Part shown: piece by piece, positions 9,545-17,399 of the stretch
Position numbering within the stretch: the stretch's first letter is position 1
How the letters are laid out: each line of letters starts with the position of its first letter
Assembly: GCA_039105265.1 (NCBI GenBank)
Contig: JAPFFF010000423.1
Span: 1 to 23,057 of the forward strand
Direction: 5' to 3'
Source: Tritrichomonas musculus
Taxonomy: Eukaryota > Parabasalia > Tritrichomonadida > Tritrichomonadidae
Length of the DNA: 23,057 nt
Notes under the pieces: generated by a model
What the model was told of the DNA's origin: nothing
The model's database searches: none
The model's input: only the letters and a program-made list of their open reading frames with translations
Position numbers and translations under genes: made by a program

Positions 9545-10010
9545 TTTTAGTTTCGTTAACTTTGTCTGTTTTTAGTCCGGTTGATTCTTTTTGTTTAATT
9601 ATTAGTCTGGCTGATTTTATTTGCTTAACAACTTTTGTCCGGTTGATTCTTTTTGTTTAATTATTATTCCGGTTGATTATATTTGTTTATCAACTTTTGT
9701 CCGGTTGAATCTTTTTGTTTAATTATTAGTCCGGTTGATTTTATTTGCTTAATTATTAGTCCGGTTGATTATATTAGCTTAATTATTAGTCCGGTTGATT
9801 CTCTTTGTTTAACAACTTTTGTCCGGTTGATTCTTTTTGTTTAATTATTAGTCCGGTTGATTCTCTTTGTTTATCAACTTTTGTCCGGTTGATTCTTTTT
9901 GTTTAATTATTAGTCCGGTTGATTATATTTGTTTATCAACTTTTGTCCGGTTGATTTTGTTTGCTTGTTTTTAGTCTGGTTGATTTTATTTGTTTATCTG
10001 CTTTTGTCAA
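9545..10010. repeat. ~31-bp tandem repeat with GTCCGGTTGATT core
   Basis: About 14-15 imperfect copies of a roughly 31-bp unit. Each has the core GTCCGGTTGATT followed by a T-rich stretch (CTTTTTGTTTA, TTATTTGCTTA or similar) and one of two linkers, ATTATTA or ACAACTTTT/TCAACTTTT. The two linker types alternate in part, so there is also a ~61-62-bp two-unit period. It ends about 60 bp beyond the stop codon of the minus-strand transposase, so it could be a subterminal repeat of that transposon or a separate minisatellite. Confidence 0.8.
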
Positions 10011-10069
10011 TATGTATTTTAATAATAACTTGTGAGATAAAAATGAAATAAAATTAATCAATATGATTT

Positions 10070-11680
10070 TTATTGTTGATTTACATTAAATTGCTGCAGT
10101 GAAATGCTTTCTTCAAATACAATTTGGAAATTGTTAGGCTGAACTTCATCTATGATATTTGGAAATACTGATAATAAAACGCCTTGTGTTTGAGTAACAT
10201 TTATTTTGAAATCAAGCTTAAAATTATCATAATTTGGTTTAGGAATTTCATCTACATTTGTAATTTCGTTATCATAACATTTATTTGCCAATTTCAAGCG
10301 CATTTCATCATCTGTTAAAGTTGAATTTGCAATTGAAAATCGATTATTTGTTTGAACCGGAATAACAGTTTTGTTTGTCAATGGATTTGTTAATCCCTTT
10401 TGAGGATTGAATGGGAAAATGCCAGCTTTTTCCCAGGAGTTTTGTAATGTGCTTAAAGGTATTTCAAACCATGCATTTATGATTGCAGATACAATTCCAT
10501 ATCTCGCTCTTGCAATTTTTGTAGAAAGAAAAACAAAATGCCTAACAATTTTTTGTTCATCATTGAGTAGTTTAGCTTTCGTGATTTTTGCTTTTAAACA
10601 AGCTGCACATCCGACATCAAAAGGCTGCAGGACGTGACTGCAATGTGCGGGCAAAGTAATGACCTTAATATTATGCTTGTTTAAAAATTCTATAGCAAAA
10701 GAATTAACTCTCGAAGAGTGGTTGTCAAGTATTAAAACAGCTTTTTTGTTTCTTATTTCTGGTGGCAATGTCAACCTTATTAAATTTAACTCACTTACGA
10801 AATGGATGGCCCAAACGCTGAACAAAGTCTTGGTCATCCATCCGTTACTTTGAGTAGCAAAATAAGCGTTAAAGTCGCTTAAAAATGGAAACGGTAATAA
10901 ATCTATTTTCGGTATAATGACAAATGGTTTCATTCTGTCGCCTTGCGCGTTATAACAAAACATTGTAGTAATGTGTGGAATAGAGCATCTTCCTTCTGAT
11001 GAAAATGAATTCAGGTCATTTCCAGTTAACACTTTAAATTGTCTCGTACTAGAATGCGAACTTTCATCAGCATTCCAAATTAATCGCGGATGAGTATTTG
11101 ATAAAATTTCATAATTTTTTGCATAAAAATCATTAACATTATTAAAGTTGCAATTTTTTCTTCTTGCTTCTTCGATGGTAATCGGATTTTTAATTATTAA
11201 ATTGTTAGATTTTGAAAAATTTGTAATCCAGGAGCTTGATGGCGCATAAGGAAATAATTGTTTTAATAATTCTTCGTATGATTTTGGCTTAAAATCTGAA
11301 TTTTCTAAACATTTAATTAAAAATTTTGCTCGGTTGTATCTTTTCTCTCTTAGTTCGATTGCTGTTTGTATAACTTCTATAGTTTTTGCGCAGTTCATAT
11401 CTATAGCTCTATTAATAATTTCTTGTTTTAATATACTCTTTTCAACATCTCCAAGGTAACTTGGACATCCTCCCTTGGATTCTCCAGGTGTCCAACGGTC
11501 GCCTCGAATTGTTGATAAAACTGAAACATAGACATTTGATATACATAAATTATATTTTTGAGTAATTGATCTGACTGTTTCTCCTGATACTTTCATTTGG
11601 AATATTGACATTTGAATATCGCTTAAAATCGATTGTTCTTCATTAGTCCATTGAATAATTGGCTTTTGGGATGCAATCAT
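10070..11680 (-). CDS. Pogo-like DDE_1 transposase, intact frame
   Basis: Uninterrupted 536-codon frame from ATG (11680-11678) to TAA (10072-10070). The N-terminal ~120 residues look like the two helix-turn-helix units of pogo/CENP-B/Tc5-type DNA-binding regions, with SGETVRSITQKYNLCISNVY (32-51) as the first recognition region and GGCPSYLGDVEKSIL (70-84) matching the Gly-rich linker that opens the second. The RNase-H-like catalytic core follows: LIWNADESS (Asp205), AVLILDNHSS (Asp319) and HVLQPFDVGCAACLKAKI (Asp355). The spacing of Asp319 and Asp355 gives DD35D, and the LQPFDVG signature is typical of DDE_1. The enzyme would cut and paste its own element at TA sites. All three catalytic residues are present. 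I could not find matching terminal inverted repeats around it, so the element's borders and mobility are unproven. The C-terminal ~100 residues are not recognisable. Confidence 0.92.
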   Translation of the reverse strand: MIASQKPIIQWTNEEQSILSDIQMSIFQMKVSGETVRSITQKYNLCISNVYVSVLSTIRGDRWTPGESKGGCPSYLGDVEKSILKQEIINRAIDMNCAKTIEVIQTAIELREKRYNRAKFLIKCLENSDFKPKSYEELLKQLFPYAPSSSWITNFSKSNNLIIKNPITIEEARRKNCNFNNVNDFYAKNYEILSNTHPRLIWNADESSHSSTRQFKVLTGNDLNSFSSEGRCSIPHITTMFCYNAQGDRMKPFVIIPKIDLLPFPFLSDFNAYFATQSNGWMTKTLFSVWAIHFVSELNLIRLTLPPEIRNKKAVLILDNHSSRVNSFAIEFLNKHNIKVITLPAHCSHVLQPFDVGCAACLKAKITKAKLLNDEQKIVRHFVFLSTKIARARYGIVSAIINAWFEIPLSTLQNSWEKAGIFPFNPQKGLTNPLTNKTVIPVQTNNRFSIANSTLTDDEMRLKLANKCYDNEITNVDEIPKPNYDNFKLDFKINVTQTQGVLLSVFPNIIDEVQPNNFQIVFEESISLQQFNVNQQ

Positions 11681-11827
11681 AATCGACCAACTATGATAAA
11701 CGTTCTCTTTTTATATTAATTTATCTCAATTTTTGAATAAAATATCACAATTTTTACATTTTTACTATAGAATGTTTTTTTCAAAAAGTTTAAACATTAG
11801 AAAATATTTCATAATTTTAGTAGTATA

Positions 11828-11942
11828 TACGAGTCGGTTTTCGCTGTGGGTCGCAGGTCTGGACTAAGAACGAACTCGTCATAAAAGAAAAAGAAAAGAA
11901 AAGAAAAAGAAAAGAAAAGAAAAAAGAAAAAAAGAAAAAAAT
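11828..11942. repeat. Imperfect hairpin and adjoining polypurine tract
   Basis: ACGAGT at about 11828 pairs with ACTCGT at about 11874, with further partial pairing inward, enclosing a GC-richer segment. This is followed immediately by about 60 bp of pure A/G on the plus strand (runs of AAAAG, about 11880-11942). The hairpin does not fit a tRNA. The purine tract is a mirror-like simple repeat of the kind that can adopt triplex DNA. It marks the change from transposon zone to satellite domain. Confidence 0.55.
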
Positions 11943-11965
11943 ATTCTTGTTCTCACTACTGCTCC

Positions 11966-12205
11966 CCATCCATGAAACGGCACAGGTACCCCACCCCACA
12001 ACCGCCCATCTATGAAACGGCACAGGTACCTGCCCCACTGCCCACTATCTATGAAACAGCACAGGTGCCCCACCCCACTGCCCTCCATCTACGAAACAGC
12101 TTAGGTACCCCGCCATCTATGAAACGGCACAGGTAGCACCCCGAGAATCTCGTACATACCACCATCTACTTAATGGCACATGTACTCCACCACGAGGACC
12201 CTCTT
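11966..12205. repeat. GC-rich ~40-bp tandem repeat
   Basis: Six imperfect copies of a unit built around CCATCTATGAAACGGCACAG followed by GTACC and a C-rich spacer (CCCCACCCCACTGCC-like). Copies start near 11966, 12005, 12045, 12087, 12113 and 12160, and they become more divergent to the right. Unit length varies from about 27 to 47 bp because of the spacer. It is much richer in G+C than anything else in the window. Frames that run through it on the minus strand are products of the repeat and not convincing genes. Confidence 0.75.
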
Positions 12206-12213
12206 AGAAAAGA

Positions 12214-12860
12214 CCTACTAATACATCTATGCTAATACATCCATACTAATATATCCATACTAATACATCTATGCTAATACATCCATACTAATATATCCAT
12301 ACTAATACATCTATACTAATACATCCATACTAATATATCCATACTAATACATCTATGCTAATACATCCATACTAATATATCCATACTAATACATCTATAC
12401 TAATACATCCATACTAATATATCCATGCTAATACATCTATACTAATACATCTATACTAATACATCTATACTAATACATCTATACTAATACATCTATACTA
12501 ATACATCTATACTAATACATCTATACTAATACATCTATACTAATACATCTATACTAATACATCTATACTAATACATCTATACTAATACATCTATACTAAT
12601 ACATCTATACTAATACATCTATACTAATACATCTATACTAATACATCTATACTAATACATCTATACTAATACATCTATACTAATACATCTATACTAATAC
12701 ATCTATACTAATACATCTATACTAATACATCTATACTAATACATCTATACTAATACATCTATACTAATACATCTATACTAATACATCTATACTAATACAT
12801 CTATACTAATACATCTATACTAATACATCTATACTAATACATCTATACTAATATATCCAC
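12214..12860. repeat. 14-bp satellite (ACTAATACATCTAT)n
   Basis: About 45 head-to-tail copies of a 14-bp unit. The left part (about 12219-12430) is a 42-bp higher-order repeat of three variants, ACTAATACATCTAT, GCTAATACATCCAT and ACTAATATATCCAT. From about 12430 to 12850 the array becomes a nearly uniform run of the first variant. The right edge decays into TAATATATCCACTTATAATA just upstream of the 826-codon gene. The plus strand has almost no G. Confidence 0.95.
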
Positions 12861-12942
12861 TTATAATACATTAAAAAAACACACTAACAAAAAATACAAA
12901 CAACCTGTTTTCGTTTTAAATATGTTTTTTATTCGTTTGTAA

Positions 12943-15423
12943 ATGCAACCACTAACTACAAACTGCGATAGCCAAGAAGAACAAGGAACTTTCGAAACAA
13001 TTCGCGAACTCGATTACAATATATTCGATAAAGAAGGTGTTAAGCTTCCTTTCTCTTACTTCTATACTAACTCCAAATCCGAAACATTGCTGCATAACAT
13101 AACATATACATTAAACATTAACGATACAGCCAATATCGATTTTACGCTTGGTGGAACAAACAATAAAGAGCTTAAACCATTATGTTCTAGATTCTGCGAT
13201 AATATTATTATCCATTTTATTATACCCGAAGATATTATAAAGAATAATAAAGCATTAAAGAATTATATTAAACGTAAGGGAACAAACGACCAACCAGAAG
13301 AGAATACACCAAAGTCCAAAGAAGACCGACAATTTAATAAAGTTCTTAAAGAAATTACGCCATTCCTTGCTAACAATACAGAAATTATTAGAGAGTTATT
13401 TAATAAATTCGATATACTAATTAATAAGACAAGCATAAAGCCGACATCGTTTAAAGTCGATAAAGGAACCATTAAACAGTTTATTAAAATATCTCTGCAA
13501 GATGTTCCACTAGATAAGGTTCTTAATATTGTATGCAATAAAGAGAGAATTAAAGAGTTTAACGATAATGGTATATTTATAAACGATATCGAAATAATCC
13601 AAGACTTTAGCGGAACCATTAACAAGAAGGATGTTATAGATTATTTATTAACGAAGCCAGACTTTAGAAAAGAAGGAGAGGAATCCATTAACAACAATAC
13701 AACAGAAGAACCGATTAAAATAATTATAGATAATAATGCATCTGTCGGTTCCAATTGTTTAACATTTATAACGAATTCTTCTTTTGGTGCTGTTAGGTAT
13801 AATTTTTATAATAAATTCGCGCAAGCAATAGAATCTCCAAATGTTCGAGGTAGTGTCGGAAACCATTACAGCCATTGGATAAATAACCAAGAACAGATAT
13901 TAAAGGATAATATTAAGAAATCTCTCGATACAGGTATTTTAAGATTAGAAATAACATATTATATCGATAACCAAGCGATAACAGAAGAATACATTAACAA
14001 ACACCTCGATTATTTTGTTTATATATTACCTCCAAATCTTATATTCTATAACAGTATATCCAAGCAATGGTCGCTATTACTTAATGCTATTAAATATAAT
14101 CTTTGTGTTGTGGATTTGGATTATAACTTGGCTTTGTTCTCTTACTCGATAAACAAGCTAACAAACAACATAAACGGCTTTTATATTAAGAACGTTAATA
14201 CAAACAAGCTTTCGAACATACTTAAATTATATTCGTTTAATTATCCAATTATTCTGGTATCATTTAAGCGAACTATCGAAGAAGGAAACGACAATTTGCT
14301 TATTAAACAACGAATATATACAAAAGAACTAATAAACACAATAAACAAATCGTTTGTATTAAACGAACTAATAACTTATATATCGAACGGAAATACTTAC
14401 TTTACACCATTTATTACTAAAGATACAACCATTAAAGCCGAAGATGTAGGTTTATTAGATTGCCCGATTTGTCGCTTACGATTACAACCAAAGAAGAACA
14501 TAAACCAATTTACAACCTATAACATTCCTATAGTGTTTAAACCAATCGATAACATAAGCAAAATAACCAAACTGTTAAAGAAAGACAAAGAAGAGAATCT
14601 ATTTAAAAATGCGAGAGAAGAATTAATAAACGAACTAATAAAACAAAAAGAAGAAGAGTCTAACCAACAGATACAAGATACCACAAAAATAAAGAGTATG
14701 TTTATTAATTCGTTTAACGATACTCTTAATTCGAACAAACATAAATTAATCGAATTGGAGAACAAGACGCATTTATTTGTTTATGCTTTTAAATTTATAT
14801 TTACTCGATATGGGAACAAGGCTTTATTATTATGCAGTAAACAAAACAATATTGGTAGCGAATCTAATTTATCTATTTACTGGTCGGTTAATTCTGTTTA
14901 CGATTATTTACGAGAGAACATTAACAAATGGACAGAAATAGCGAATAACATTTATGGCTCTTCGTTAGGAATACCTATAATGGAGATAGAAAAGGAAGGT
15001 GTCTATTATAATGCTTCTCGTAATCTCCGTGCAAAAATAAATATTGTTAACAGCACAACAACAAGAGACGAGATACATGTTAACCAACCTCTAGAGTATT
15101 ACACGAACACAGCAATAGATAAAGAAGTACCGAACAATATTAAAGACGATAATATATTAACACATAACAGTTATCGTAAAGGAAAACACGAACCAATAGA
15201 TAAACTTGTTAAAGAAGGGGATGCTATCGAAATTTTTAATACTTTCGAATATAAAGGAAGCTATTTAATTAGTTTTCGATTAGATGGCAAGGAATTAACA
15301 GCAAAGAGCACTAGATTCCTAGACGATATAATTAAAGACAAAGAAAGTGTTTTTAAAGTTGTTGTTGGTGCACTAAAGATGCACCCAATTAGTAGACGAC
15401 ATTGTTATTATTTTATTTCTTAA
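12943..15423 (+). CDS. 826-aa protein of unrecognised family, core gene of the repeat domain
   Basis: Uninterrupted frame from ATG at 12943 to TAA at 15421-15423. I do not recognise the family. It is Asn/Ile/Lys-rich and has no signal peptide or clear membrane segment. Visible features: a variable charged stretch (~105-125); a conserved-looking block VRYNFYNKFAQ (~285-295) to GILRLEITYYI (~331-341), a Tyr-x-Lys followed by Arg-x-Glu pattern also seen in some rolling-circle replication initiators (suggestive only); ILPPNLIFYNSISKQW (~361-376), which recurs in a fragment at 20.9 kb; a lone CPIC (C507, C510); a Lys/Glu-rich coiled stretch (~555-595); and a C-terminal domain (~752-826) that recurs at 16.6 kb. 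It is flanked by satellites on both sides and has no intron. Two divergent partial relatives nearby imply a multicopy family. The length and openness of the frame within decaying repeats argue for recent function. Confidence 0.8.
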   Translation: MQPLTTNCDSQEEQGTFETIRELDYNIFDKEGVKLPFSYFYTNSKSETLLHNITYTLNINDTANIDFTLGGTNNKELKPLCSRFCDNIIIHFIIPEDIIKNNKALKNYIKRKGTNDQPEENTPKSKEDRQFNKVLKEITPFLANNTEIIRELFNKFDILINKTSIKPTSFKVDKGTIKQFIKISLQDVPLDKVLNIVCNKERIKEFNDNGIFINDIEIIQDFSGTINKKDVIDYLLTKPDFRKEGEESINNNTTEEPIKIIIDNNASVGSNCLTFITNSSFGAVRYNFYNKFAQAIESPNVRGSVGNHYSHWINNQEQILKDNIKKSLDTGILRLEITYYIDNQAITEEYINKHLDYFVYILPPNLIFYNSISKQWSLLLNAIKYNLCVVDLDYNLALFSYSINKLTNNINGFYIKNVNTNKLSNILKLYSFNYPIILVSFKRTIEEGNDNLLIKQRIYTKELINTINKSFVLNELITYISNGNTYFTPFITKDTTIKAEDVGLLDCPICRLRLQPKKNINQFTTYNIPIVFKPIDNISKITKLLKKDKEENLFKNAREELINELIKQKEEESNQQIQDTTKIKSMFINSFNDTLNSNKHKLIELENKTHLFVYAFKFIFTRYGNKALLLCSKQNNIGSESNLSIYWSVNSVYDYLRENINKWTEIANNIYGSSLGIPIMEIEKEGVYYNASRNLRAKINIVNSTTTRDEIHVNQPLEYYTNTAIDKEVPNNIKDDNILTHNSYRKGKHEPIDKLVKEGDAIEIFNTFEYKGSYLISFRLDGKELTAKSTRFLDDIIKDKESVFKVVVGALKMHPISRRHCYYFIS

Positions 15424-15885
15424 AGCAGGAAGCAGACATAACCAAATATTATAACAATTAATTGCTACTTTTAAGATTTATACAATATTCTATTTTTGGA
15501 ATCCACAAAGGAACAACATTATTAGAAACGCATAGAGTGACCCATTTACATTATCCAGGTGGCAAATTCTACCATCTCTAAAACGCGACCATATAAAGCA
15601 ACATTTTTGCTGTTTAGAGGTTTTATAGTATATCCATTAATATATCCAACAATATATCCAACAATATATCCACCAATACAATCCAATAGTATATCTATTA
15701 ATACATCCACTATTATATCCACTTATGGAACACCCAACAATATATCCACTAATACATCCACTTATAATATATCCATGCGAGCTATATTACATAAAGATAT
15801 AGAGGTATCTAACTAGACAGGTATCTAACAAAGCATAGAGGTATCGTATAAAACCAATAGGTATCGCACAAAACCATATACTCTA
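15424..15885. other. 3' flank of the 826-aa gene with degenerate satellite
   Basis: The first ~115 bp (to about 15540) are unit 1 of a flank repeat described separately. From about 15625 to 15775 the sequence is a degenerate TATATCCA/AATACATCCA repeat resembling the 14-bp satellite upstream of the gene, including ATACATCCACTTATAATATA, which parallels the satellite edge at 12850. The open frame through this stretch (15559-15816) is a product of the repeat. From about 15800 a few copies of AGGTATC(G/T) with spacers lead into the 17-bp satellite. Confidence 0.6.
15437..15540 (+). repeat. Flank repeat, copy 1
   Basis: Begins 14 bp after the stop codon of the 826-aa gene. It shares with 17153-17280 the blocks ATAACCAAATA, ATTAATTGCTACTTTT, TATTTTTGGAATCCACAAAG and GAACAACATT, then AGAAAC-CATAGAG. 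Same orientation as copy 2. It may hold the 3' end signal of the gene or be a structural part of the element. Confidence 0.8.
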
Positions 15886-15917
15886 TATACTACTAACTAT
15901 ATACCAACTACATACTA

Positions 15918-16558
15918 ACTATATACTACTACTAACTATATACTACTACTAACTATATACTACTACTAACTATATACTACTACTAACTATATACTACTAC
16001 TAACTATATACTACTACTAACTATATACTACTACTAACTATATACTACTACTAACTATATACTACTACTAACTATATACTACTACTAACTATATACTACT
16101 ACTAACTATATACTACTACTAACTATATACTACTACTAACTATATACTACTACTAACTATATACTACTACTAACTATATACTACTACTAACTATATACTA
16201 CTACTAACTATATACTACTACTAACTATATACTACTACTAACTATATACTACTACTAACTATATACTACTACTAACTATATACTACTACTAACTATATAC
16301 TACTACTAACTATATACTACTACTAACTATATACTACTACTAACTATATACTACTACTAACTATATACTACTACTAACTATATACTACTACTAACTATAT
16401 ACTACTACTAACTATATACTACTACTAACTATATACTACTACTAACTATATACTACTACTAACTATATACTACTACTAACTATATACTACTACTAACTAT
16501 ATACTACTACTAACTATATACTACTACTAACTATATACTACTACTAACTATATACTAC
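15918..16558. repeat. 17-bp satellite (ACTATATACTACTACTA)n
   Basis: About 37.7 head-to-tail copies of a 17-bp unit, in which I saw no variant unit. A few irregular precursors sit just left (about 15880-15917) and right (CTACATACTAATTACATATTAAC to about 16615). The plus strand contains no G. The uniformity implies very recent expansion or homogenisation. Confidence 0.95.
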
Positions 16559-16616
16559 CTACATACTAATTACATATTAACAATATACAAGTTATATACC
16601 TTATATACAAACTATA

Positions 16617-16874
16617 TGCAAAAAGATAGACGACGATGTTAAACTAGGAGATACAGTTAAGATATTTGGGTACAAACTACTTAAAAGTTCGTTATTAATA
16701 CGTTGTTCTATTAATAGCGGAGACCTAAAAAATTATATAGCGACATACTGGCTTAAGGAAATTATCCTTGGTAAACTTAAATCTACAAAAATAACCAATT
16801 GTATAGAAGCTGTTGTTGGACCCACTAAGACCACACCACAAAAACAGAAATGCTATATTTATGTGGTTAGCTAA
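16617..16874 (+). pseudogene. Partial relative of the 826-aa protein (C-terminal domain)
   Basis: A plus-strand frame closed by TAA at 16872-16874 reads DDDVKLGDTVKIFGYKLL, then a middle with NYIATYWLKEIILGK, then CIEAVVGPTKTTPQKQKCYI and a final YVVS. This follows the last ~75 residues of the 826-aa protein (KEGDAIEIFN, RFLDDIIKDK, VVVGALKMHPISRRHCYYFI), including the distance to the stop codon. Identity is modest, so the two are old paralogues and not a recent duplication. No start codon or upstream portion of the protein is present: the 17-bp satellite begins about 60 bp upstream. It could be a truncated relic, or a small independent protein using this domain if transcribed from within the satellite. 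Confidence 0.75.
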
Positions 16875-16886
16875 AAATAATTTATT

Positions 16887-17144
16887 CTATTCTCCATCTA
16901 GTACTGTCGATGCAGACATACAATATAAAATGTCGTCGTCTTGTCTATCGAAGAATAAGATGCGATACTTCTTAATAAACACACCAGGGAATGTAAAACT
17001 ATATTTTCCTTTAATAGTAGAATATTTATGTACTTTTCCTTTTGGGTCCTTAATTAAAACATAGTTGTTGTAATCTTGGATAGTGCATCCATTAAAAGTA
17101 AATGTTCTCTCTGTTGGTATCTGTATGGTATCTTTAAAAGACAT
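16887..17144 (-). CDS. Small 85-aa protein of unknown function
   Basis: Frame from ATG (17144-17142) to TAG (16889-16887). The sequence is not simple repeat: FTFNGCTIQDYNNYVLIKDP, then GKVHKYSTIKGKYSFTFPGV and RILFFDRQDDDILYCM, with alternating hydrophobic and polar residues suggesting a small all-beta domain. There is no signal peptide or membrane segment. It converges on the C-terminal fragment at 16617-16874, with 12 bp between the two stop codons, and its 5' end abuts copy 2 of the flank repeat. It is absent from the corresponding place after the 826-aa gene. It may be a second gene of the same element. I do not recognise the family, and a decayed frame is possible. Confidence 0.5.
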   Translation of the reverse strand: MSFKDTIQIPTERTFTFNGCTIQDYNNYVLIKDPKGKVHKYSTIKGKYSFTFPGVFIKKYRILFFDRQDDDILYCMSASTVLDGE

Positions 17145-17152
17145 TTATGCGG

Positions 17153-17280
17153 AAATAAAAATAACCAAATACTATAACGAATATTTGCGACACGATTAAT
17201 TGCTACTTTTTAAAATTTATAACTATATTTTATTTTTGGAATCCACAAAGGAACAACATTGTAAGAAACACATAGAGGAA
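17153..17280 (+). repeat. Flank repeat, copy 2
   Basis: Same orientation and block order as 15437-15540, with an extra ~15-20 bp (CGAATATTTGCGACACG region) before the ATTAATTGCTACTTTT block. TTTTTGGAATCCACAAAGGA is identical in both copies. Shorter echoes occur elsewhere in the domain: GAAACGCATA near 17739, TATTTTTGGATTCC near 20990, and TTTTTGGATAT with GGAATCC near 21923-21958. Confidence 0.8.
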
Positions 17281-17399
17281 CCTATATGCAATATCTGGTG
17301 TGTAGGAAAATCGACGGACCCAATAAATAAAGTTGCCAACGATGCGATTAATTAGATTTCCTTCCACATTCCATTTCGAACATATTACTACCATACATT

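Noticed and set aside
9251-11830. Terminal inverted repeats for the intact transposase
   Set aside because: ACTATAGAAT occurs near 9286 and near 11766, but in the same orientation and too short. I found no convincing inverted pair.
11828-11879. tRNA or small RNA gene at the hairpin
   Set aside because: Only ~52 bp, no anticodon or T-arm consensus, and stem pairing is imperfect.
11817-12088. Two minus-strand frames through the GC-rich repeat and purine tract
   Set aside because: Their sequence is the repeat unit translated (VPVPFHGW-type) plus a phenylalanine-rich purine-tract read. No independent protein signal.
15559-15816. 85-codon Ile/Thr/Pro-rich frame after the 826-aa gene
   Set aside because: It opens without a proper ATG context and is a translation of the degenerate TATATCCA repeat.
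12943-17280. Polinton or other virus-derived element as the source of the 826-aa gene
   Set aside because: I see no DNA polymerase B, integrase, capsid or protease gene, and no terminal repeats that would define such an element, so I leave the class open.
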